This document shows, piece after piece, positions 52,901 through 61,129 of a stretch of DNA of 64,000 nucleotides. Position numbers and translations under genes: made by a program. Origin of the DNA: Endotrypanum monterogeii (lineage: Eukaryota > Euglenozoa > Kinetoplastea > Trypanosomatida > Trypanosomatidae); the NCBI GenBank assembly GCA_000333855.2, contig CM007345.1:316298-380297 (forward strand). Reading direction: 5' to 3'. The notes beneath the pieces were generated by a model. That model was not told where the DNA came from. It did not search any database and was given only the letters and a program-made list of their open reading frames with translations. Each line of letters begins with the position of its first letter. Position 1 is the stretch's first letter.

Positions 52901-55900
52901 CCTCGCCGCCTTCGTGAATGGATACGACTTCGCCACACTAACGATCTCGAAAGGCTTTGGTGTCAACCAGCTATTCGACGCTATTCGGGAACAGTACATC
53001 AGTGCCGCGACCAAGAAGCCGGTTACGATGCTCTTCACGGACAACGACATCAAGCAGGAGGTGTTCCTCGAGTACATCAACTCCTTCCTGTCGAACGGTG
53101 AGATTGCGGGGCTGTTTGCCAGTGACCAGCGCGACTCAGCCATCAACGACATCCGTCCCATCATGAAGAAGGATCCGTACGCCAAGTTCGAGGACATGTC
53201 GGAGTCACTATGGAAATATTTCATTAACCGCGTGCGAGAGCGGCTGCACTTTGTTCTTTGTTTTTCGCCTGTCGGGGATCGCTTCCGCACGCGTGCGCGC
53301 AAGTTCCCTGCGCTGATCTCGTCGTGTATCATCAACTGGTTCTTCCCGTGGCCGAAGCAGGCCCTACTGGATGTCTCCTCGCGCACCATTCAGAATTTTG
53401 AAATGGCGACCGAGGACAAACACAAGAAGGCGCTGGTGGAGCTGATGGCAGAAATTCACGTGCTGATGCTCGAGCGATCCGAGGAGTACCTCGCTCGTTA
53501 CCGTCGCTCCGTGTACAGTACGCCGAAGTCGTACCTGAGCTTCATCGAGAGCTACACGAGCGTGTACACGAAAAAATTCAACGAGCTCAACGATGAGGCC
53601 AAGAAGATCAACAACGGTCTCAAAAAGCTGCATCAGGCTGCTGAAGATGTCAGAGTGATGCGGACACAGCTCCAGGAGAAGGAGGTCCTGCTGAGTGACA
53701 AGCGCAAGGAGACGGAGGTATTGGTCAAGGAAATCGAGGTGCGAACTGGCGAGGCGGAAAAAAAGCGGGCTGAGGTGGAGCTTGTTAAGGAATCAGTGGC
53801 GCGCGACGCTGCCATTGTCGCGCGTGGTGAGGCAGAAGCCAAGAAGGATCTGGAGGCGGCTGAGCCCGCACTTATCGAGGCCATTGAATCGCTCAACTCC
53901 ATTACATCGGCGGACTTTGTGACGCTGAAGAAGTTAGCGAACCCACCAGCGCTCATCAAGCGTATTTTTGATGCGGTCTCGATCTTGCTCCACCGCCCGC
54001 TGCAGGTGCCCGGTAGCGAACTCGTGAAGGGCGCACTGTGGATCACAGACTCGTGGGACTTTTCCGGTCGTCAGTTGGCCTCGGATACGGGCACACTGGA
54101 CATCCTCAAGAACTTCGGCGAGACCAAGAAAGACCTGATCAACGAGGAGACGTGCGAGCTGCTGCTGCCGTACCTGTGGATGGAGGGCTTCACTGCCGAC
54201 GCGGCGCGCAAGGCGTGCGGTAACGTTGCTGGTCTGTGCACGTGGGTGGGCAGTATGTTCAAGTACATCAACATCGCCAAGGAGGTGGCTCCGAAAAAGG
54301 AAGCGCTGCGTATCGCTACCATTCAGCTACGCGCTGCCAACAAAAAGAAGGAGGAGCAGGAGGAAGAGTTGGCGCGCGTGACGGCCGAGGTGCAGGCGTA
54401 CAACTCGCAGCTAGCGGACGAAAATGCCAAGAAGCAGGCCCTTGAGGAGGACGCCAACCGGACAAAGCAGCGTATGGACAGCGCCAACGGCCTCATCGAC
54501 GCCCTGTCCGGCGAGCGTGAACGATGGACGCAGCAGAGCAACGAGTTCAAAACGCTTATCGACCGCCTTGTCGGAGATGTGGCCCTCAGCTGCGCCTTCA
54601 TCTCGTACTGTGGACCCTTCAACTCCGAGTTCCGTAACCAGCTCTTGTACGACTACTTCTACCCCAAGTGCAAACAGCTGAACATCCCAGTAACGCCGGA
54701 CCTTAACGTCGTCAAGTTCCTGGTCGACGAGACAACCATCGCGGACTGGCAGCTGGAGGGACTGCCGTCGGATAGCCACTCCGTTCAGAACGCTATCATG
54801 ATCACGACGAGCTCCAAGTACCCGCTGATGATTGATCCACAGGGACAGGCTCTGAACTGGGTGCGCAAGCGCACAGAGAATCAGCAAAATAGGGTGGTCC
54901 AGATGAACGACCGCACGTTCTCGAACACCCTGCAGGAGCAGCTCGATCAGGGCTGCCCGCTCATCGTAGAAAACATCCCAGAAGAGGTTGACACGATGCT
55001 CGATCCCGTCCTGGAGCGACAGGTGGTGCGCAGTGGTAAGACGTTGCTGATGAAGATCAATGGTGAGGACATGACGTACAATGAAAACTTTTCCCTCTTC
55101 ATGACAACAAAGCTACCGAACCCAAGCTTTACGCCAGAGCTGTTCGCCAAGTGCCTCGTGATTGACTTCACCGTGACGATGGAAGGCCTGGAACAGCAGT
55201 TGCTGTCGCAGGTTGTGAGCCGAGAAAAGGCAGAGCTGAACGAGGAAAGCGCGAAGCTGTCGGAAGACATCAACAGCAACGAGAAGCGCCGCAAGAACCT
55301 TGAAGACCGCTTGTTAAAGCAACTGAGTGAGTCGACGGGCAACTTGATTGACGATGTGGAGCTGATCAGCACGCTGCAGGAGACAAAGGATGCCTCGGCA
55401 GAGATTGCCGAAAAGCTCGCAACGGCGATGGAGACAAAGAAGCGCATTGCTGGCGCCCGCGAGGAGTACCGCCCGGTGGCCTCTCGCGGTGCCGTCCTGT
55501 ACTTTTTAGTTGTTCAGATGTCGGTGGTCAGTCACATGTACCAGACATCCCTCGTGCAGTTCAACGGCATCTTTGACAGCTCGATCCTGAAGTCGGAGCA
55601 TCACCCGGTCACTACCAAGCGCATCCAGTGCATTATCGACCACTTCACGCTTTCCGTCTTCAAGTACGTGATTCGCATGCTCTTCTCCAAGCACAAACTG
55701 CTGTTCGTGCTACTCCTTGCGTGCAAGATTGAAATGAAGGCTGGCAGACTGGAGCCCGTTGCCTTCGAGGCATTGCTCAAGGGCGGTGGTGGCGTCCAGG
55801 TCGACCGTGCGAAGCCGTTCAACTGGCTGAAGGACAAGCCGTGGGCTAACGTGATGGCAATTGCGCAGCAGGTTCCACGCATCTTTAAGCAACTGCCGGA

Positions 55901-58031
55901 TTTGATTACGCGCAACGAGCAGCAGTGGCGGCCGTACATCGAATCAGAGGGCATGGAGATGCTGCCGGTGCCGGATATCAATGAGAAGATAGACCCATTT
56001 GAACGACTCTTGCTCGTTCGCGCGCTGCGAGAAGATCGAACCATGCTGGCCGCCACGCAATATATTGCCACCTCATTGGGCAAAGTATTCGCCGAGCCTC
56101 AGCAGCTGGAGCTGATTGACGTGGTGGAGGAGACGACAGGCTTGACACCCATTGTGTTTCTGCTGTCACAGGGTAGCGACCCGACAAGCCTCATTGAGGT
56201 GTGCGCCAAAAAAATGAAGAAGAAGATCTACCCCATCTCTATGGGTCAGGGGCAGGAAGAGTCGGCCATGAATATCGTGTCGTCTGCTTGGCAGAACGGC
56301 GACTGGGCTTTGTTGCAAAACTGCCACCTGGGACTGCCGTTCCTCCTGCAGTTGGAGGAGCGGCTGCGCTTGCAGATGATGCCGCCACAGCCAGGGGAGA
56401 AGAAGGCGGAGATCCACGAAGAGGCGCGCATTTGGGTGACGTCAGAGCCACACACCTCTGTTCCTATCGGTCTGCTGCAGATGTCCATTAAGCTGACCAA
56501 CGAACCCCCTCAAGGTATCAAGGCCGGTTTGATTCGAACCTACTCGTGGATGTCGCAGGACTACCTCGAGATGTTCCGCCGGCCTGAGTGGCGCCCTATG
56601 TTGTTCGCGCAGTGCTTCCTGCACTCGGTTGTAGTGGAGCGGCGTAAGTTCGGCCCGATCGGCTTTAGTGTGCCCTACGAATTCAATCAAGGTGACTGGA
56701 CGGCCTCGGTGCAGTTCTTGATAAACCACATGACGACCATCGGCGAGCAGCTGCGAAATCCGGTGAACCGTGATACAGTGTGCTATATGGTTGCGGACAT
56801 CCAGTATGGTGGGCGAATCACAGACAATAACGATCGTGCCCTTTTCAAGGCCATCACGGAGTTCCTCTACGACATGCATCTCACCAATCCGGACAAATGC
56901 AAAGATGGAAAGGAGATGACGGAGTTCTACACCGGCTACGGCATCCCTCTCTTCGACGACATCAAGAAGCACCGTGATTTTGTCAGGGATACATACCCTG
57001 ACGTCGACACCCCTGAGGTGTTTCAAATGCACCCGAACCAGGATATCACCTACCGTACTCGGCAGGCGCAGGAGGTGCTTGCCACTATCCTCGACGTCCA
57101 GCCACGCGGTGCCTCCATCACTGGCGGCGTGACGCGTGAAGACAAAGTTATCTCCATGTCAGAAAGCTACCTGAAACTGCTGCCAAGCGACTGGGCCGTG
57201 GACCAAAAGGGGAACATCGGCGATCGTCAGCCGCTCTCTATCTTCGCTAGTCAAGAAATCGATCGCCTCAGCGTGACCATGCGTACAGTGCGCAGAACCT
57301 GCCAGGACCTAAAACTGGCTGTGGCTGGTACGATTATTCTCACCCCGGCTCTACAGGACGCCATCAACTCCCTGTATGATGCGCGTGTGCCGGCTTCGTG
57401 GATTGCGGTCGGGTGGCCGTCGCCGAACATCTCACTGTGGATTGCCGAGCTGGTACGCCGCTATGAGCAATTGAACTCATGGGCCTGCAATGGTCGCCCA
57501 CCGGTCTACTGGCTGCCGGGCTTCTTCAACCCGCAGGGCTTTCTCACCTCGGTGCGACAGGAAATCACCCGTAGCCACGCCAACGAGACGGTGCCGTGGG
57601 CGCTGGACAAGGTCGAGGCCCGCACAGAGGTACGCAGCTCGGAGTACCGTCCAGGGCAAGAAGCGAAGGCGGACGATCTGCGTACGGAAAGGGGCGAGGT
57701 CGTGATCTACGGCCTGTTCCTCGAGGGTGCCATGTGGGACCGCGTGAACAAGAAACTCAAGGACCCTCTGCCTGGTGACCTCTACCGCGAGCTACCCATG
57801 ATGCTCATCTCCGCCTTCAACAAGGATGCACCACAGCAGTCACAGGTTCAGCCGGTGAAGCCTGGCGCGATAAAAGAAAAGAAGACGAAGCAGGAGTACT
57901 ACCGCTGTCCTGTGTACAAGTACCCTTCTCGCACCGACAACAACTGGATCTTCGATGTGCGTCTGCCTGTTGCTGAAGATGACGCGTACTGGCGCATGCG
58001 TGGCGTCGCGCTTCTCGGCACCACGGACTAG
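43926..58031 (+). CDS. axonemal dynein heavy chain, outer-arm gamma type (DNAH5/DNAH8 class)
   Basis: 4701 residues, full length for an axonemal heavy chain. The order is: N-terminal tail (about 1-1400, with a Gly/Ala-rich insertion near 95-120), linker, AAA1-AAA6 ring, stalk and C-terminal domain. P-loops are GPAGTGKT at 1963-1970 (AAA1), GPAMCGKT at 2245-2252 (AAA2), GVSGTAKT at 2596-2603 (AAA3) and GVGGSGKQ at 2981-2988 (AAA4). The stalk coiled coils span about 3220-3540, with the microtubule-binding head between them. The AAA1 region reads [22 protein letters not shown] and is followed by [21 protein letters not shown], which fit the gamma (DNAH5/8, ODA2) class better than beta. It powers outer-arm sliding in the flagellum. 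Codons are strongly GC-biased throughout with no frameshift. Class assignment is by motif memory and should be confirmed by a tree. Confidence 0.95.
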   Translation: [4701 protein letters not shown]

Positions 58032-58167
58032 AAAAGTTTCTCCGCTGGCGCGTTCGGGAGAAATAAGCGAATAGAGAGCTTGTTGATTATTATTTTTGTT
58101 TTCTCTTGTTGACTAGTATGTCCACCTCTGGGTCAGTGGGTGGGGTAGTAGAGGGAAAGAGAGGGAT

Positions 58168-58202
58168 TGTACACGGGCTCCTTCCAGCCCTCTGCGTGTA
58201 CA
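58168..58202. repeat. inverted repeat with two stacked stems
   Basis: TGTACACG at 58168-58175 pairs with CGTGTACA at 58195-58202, and an inner GGCT at 58176-58179 pairs with AGCC at 58186-58189. The inner loop is 6 nt and one side bulges. It starts 137 nt after the dynein stop codon. Confidence 0.85.
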
Positions 58203-58835
58203 CCTCAACGTTCTCCTTGCCGTTGGTCGCTCTCTCATCAGCACCCCCATCCACTGCCCCCTAGATCAGACTATTTTGTGTGTGCAAGCGCAGTTGCATG
58301 ATCTGCTGATCCACTTCGCTTCCCACCCCCGTTTTTTTTTTTTTTGTGTGTGTGTGTTGGGGGGGGGGGAATCCTCTCGTAGTTAGATGCAGGTGTCAAA
58401 CGTTATCGGTGAAGGTTCATAACAGATTTGCGTGCGCACACACGTGTACACACAAAAATAAAAAATTAAAAAAACTGATGTATCTAGTACGTAACGATGG
58501 AGAAGATGTACAGCCTTTCTTTTTTTGTTTGTGTGTGTGTGTGTGTATGCTATTACATAACAAATTCGGCAGAAATTTTGGGATTCTGTAAGTCGCCGAT
58601 CCCATGACAACTCAACACACACCAATCTCCACAAACACAAACATGATCAAACACACAGAAACGGCTACCAAAGGAAAAAGTGCTTGGCCGAAACGGAGAG
58701 AGAACGTCTTTGAATGCGTTCTGGCGTCTCTAATTTTGCTTCTCTTGGTGTGCAACATATACATATGTCTGTATATGTATACGTGTGTGTGTGGTCCGGC
58801 ATACACTGTGTAGCACCATAGGTGAAGGCAGACCC

Positions 58836-58866
58836 GTAGGCCTTTGAGGGGAGAGTCGGTCTGCGC
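58836..58866. repeat. short inverted repeat
   Basis: GCAGACC near 58836 and GGTCTGC ending near 58864 are perfect 7-bp complements around a purine-rich loop of about 23 nt. It could be chance. Confidence 0.55.
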
Positions 58867-60131
58867 ATGACGGGTAGGAGAAGAGGAGAGAGCGGGAAAG
58901 TCGCTGTCTGTCACATCCACCGACTCTTGATCCCACCCTCGCAACAATCCCTCACCTCTCTCGGGCACTGTAAAGAAGATTTTTTTGTTCGCGGACGGGA
59001 GGGATGAGAAAAGAGTATGTGTTGATTGCTGCATCAACGTTTTCTCTGATACTCTTTATCCACGTAGGGGGGGGGGTGTATGTTATTGTGCACGATGTGC
59101 GCTTCTCACTGACACAGAAACAAAACTCTTATTGCTCTCTCCTTCTCCTTTCTTGACTCACCCAACCATAGCTCGCTCTCCCTCCCTCTCCTTCTTTAGC
59201 ACTTGGTGCGCACCGCGGGATGTGTGTGTATGTGTGTGTGCTCATATGTAGCCATGGTCGGAGGATCAACGATGATTCGTCAAGACTGCTGCCCACCTAC
59301 AATCTAGTCTAACCTGCACACACGAAAAGAGGGTGCAGGCACGAATGCCACGCGTTACGCAAGCGCCGTCGTGGATGACTACAGGACTCATTGACATCTG
59401 GCGCTTCTCCTCCTTTTTCGTTCTTCCTATTCTCTGCTGCGTTACAGCGTCTCTGCTCCATTCCACAGCACCACGAAAAGTGGTTGGCTTTGCCGGGTAC
59501 ATCACACACACACAAAAAAAAAGGATGCATCCAGCCTAAACATGGCGAACGGCTTAACTTTGACATGCGCACAGGTTCGAGATGGCAAAGCGTGCCCATT
59601 CCCCTCCGCCACACACACAGACACACCGGGTCCGGCGTTTCATACACCGCACGTGTAGAGCAGAGGGGGGATAGTTTTTTGTTGTTGGTTCTCTACCTTC
59701 AGGAGGTGAACAAGAAGTCAAACAGCGCAGGTAGTCAGATCCCAAGTGCCTATGCACCCTCGAACAGGGTCATCACATCCTCTTATTTTGTCCCCCCTCC
59801 TCATCCTCTTCTCCCTCTCCCTCCCTCCTCCCCAACACGCGTTTCTCATTCCTTCTCTTCGCCCCATCTGCGGGACAATCACGATGGCCCTCCTGATATG
59901 GTCGCCTTCTTATTCCCCGAAGAATAGCGAGCAGCTGCCGCTTCAGTTGATTTCTTTCCGGGCTTGTACGGCCGTAGTGAAGAAGGAAAAAAGACAGACA
60001 CAGCTTAGCTCATCATTTGTTCCGCTACGACGCCTTAGCTTTGTTGTCGTTCAGGTGACAATAGATAAGAGGGGAGAAGAAGAGCGAGGAAGGTAGCGAA
60101 GACGTTTCTTGCTCTGACGTCTGTCGCAAAT

Positions 60132-60132
<1 letters not shown>

Positions 60133-60173
<41 letters not shown>
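60133..60173. repeat. compound (CA)n(TA)n microsatellite
   Basis: CA copies run directly into about 13 TA copies. Confidence 0.9.
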
Positions 60174-60178
<5 letters not shown>

Positions 60179-60240
60179 AATATTAATCCACTCTCTTCAT
60201 GTGAGTTGGTATAGTTCTCCGAGCCGCTAGACCTCACTGA

Positions 60241-60297
60241 CTTGCCTTTCTTCTTCGCCGCTGTGGTGTTTCTTTACCGGATCGCCATCATCTCTAG
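60241..60297 (+). promoter_or_regulatory. candidate spliced-leader acceptor for the 60307 gene
   Basis: T/C-rich sequence (60241-60273) and a final TCTCTAG give AG at 60296-60297, leaving a 9-nt leader. Confidence 0.5.
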
Positions 60298-60306
60298 GGG
60301 TGTGAC

Positions 60307-60795
60307 ATGCTTCGCCACCATGCCCCACTTTTCGCGACGGGCGGCAGTACTGTACGTAGCAAAGCCCTCGTCGCCCCTGTCTCGGAACTGGTGATCCGCG
60401 ACGCCGGCACCAACCTTCCAGGCATCCCACACGCGAACCGGGTATGCCGCTCCTACCGGCAGTGGCTCAAGCTTGCAGTTCTTTGTCCACCTAGTGCACT
60501 GTGCGACCTTAACGAGCATGCGCAAATGAATGAGCGCTTTGTCATTATCCTACGCCAAAAGTTTCGCGAAGGCGCTGAGCTACGTGATGCAGATCAGATT
60601 GCCGTTGCAGTACAGTCGTGCGAGCGCAGCCTCGCCATGTTTCGTTTCCTCGCCGCGGACGGGGCGAAGCGCAAATTTCCCGAGGCGAAGCCGCGGCTCA
60701 ACCTGCACAAGATGGGTTTCTTAGAGATGGGCAAGATCAACTACAAGCAGATGGTGAAGGAGTACTGGAATACCTACGTGCTGCGTAAGTGGTGA
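60307..60795 (+). CDS. small basic protein, probably mitochondrial (possible LYR-type fold)
   Basis: 162 residues from ATG 60307. The first 35 residues (MLRHHAPLFATGGSTVRSKAL) are basic, rich in Ser/Ala and lack acids up to about residue 26, like a mitochondrial presequence. Residues about 46-115 look like a helical bundle: RVCRSYRQWLKLAVLC, then NERFVIILRQKFREGAELRDADQIAVAVQSCERSLAMFRFLA. The order 'Y..WL' followed later by 'F...F' and an acid-rich 'D.DQI' helix recalls LYR proteins such as the complex I B14 and B22 subunits or assembly factors, but the Leu-Tyr-Arg triad is SYR here. The C-terminus is basic (NYKQMVKEYWNTYVLRKW). No membrane helix is seen. I treat it as a real gene because of codon bias and balanced composition; the LYR link is a guess. 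Confidence 0.7.
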   Translation: MLRHHAPLFATGGSTVRSKALVAPVSELVIRDAGTNLPGIPHANRVCRSYRQWLKLAVLCPPSALCDLNEHAQMNERFVIILRQKFREGAELRDADQIAVAVQSCERSLAMFRFLAADGAKRKFPEAKPRLNLHKMGFLEMGKINYKQMVKEYWNTYVLRKW

Positions 60796-61095
60796 CACCC
60801 GCGTTGTAGGAGGAGTAGTACACCGCAGAGATTGAGCAGAAGGACTTGGTGTATTTCTACGTTTCGCTCGTGCGCGTGTAGGACCCATGCGACACTGTAA
60901 AGGCTGTCGCGCTCAGCCGGTGGCCCGTTCTGCTCCTTGATGAGGGGCCTCTCCCTCCCCTCTTCGACTCGCCTCGTGCTGGTCTGCAGCGTGTGGGACG
61001 ATTTTCCTCTTGTCTGTGTGTGTGTGTGTGAGGGGGGGAGGTGCGTAGGTCCGTCTCCCCTCCTTTCACCCTCTCTCCCCCTCGGTACTTCACCA

Positions 61096-61096
<1 letters not shown>

Positions 61097-61126
<30 letters not shown>
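61097..61126. repeat. (AT)n microsatellite
   Basis: About 15 AT copies. Confidence 0.9.

Positions 61127-61129
<3 letters not shown>

Larger units (their letters stand above)
58032..60306. other. 2.3-kb intergenic region with two hairpins
   Basis: No credible gene; the frame 59391-59927 is pyrimidine-rich without a domain. The hairpin 58168-58202 and a weaker inverted repeat at 58836-58872 lie in the probable dynein 3' UTR. A TA tract is at 60147-60173. Confidence 0.65.

Noticed and set aside
59391..59927. 178-codon frame
   Set aside because: Rich in Phe/Pro/Ser from pyrimidine-rich DNA, no good start, no domain.
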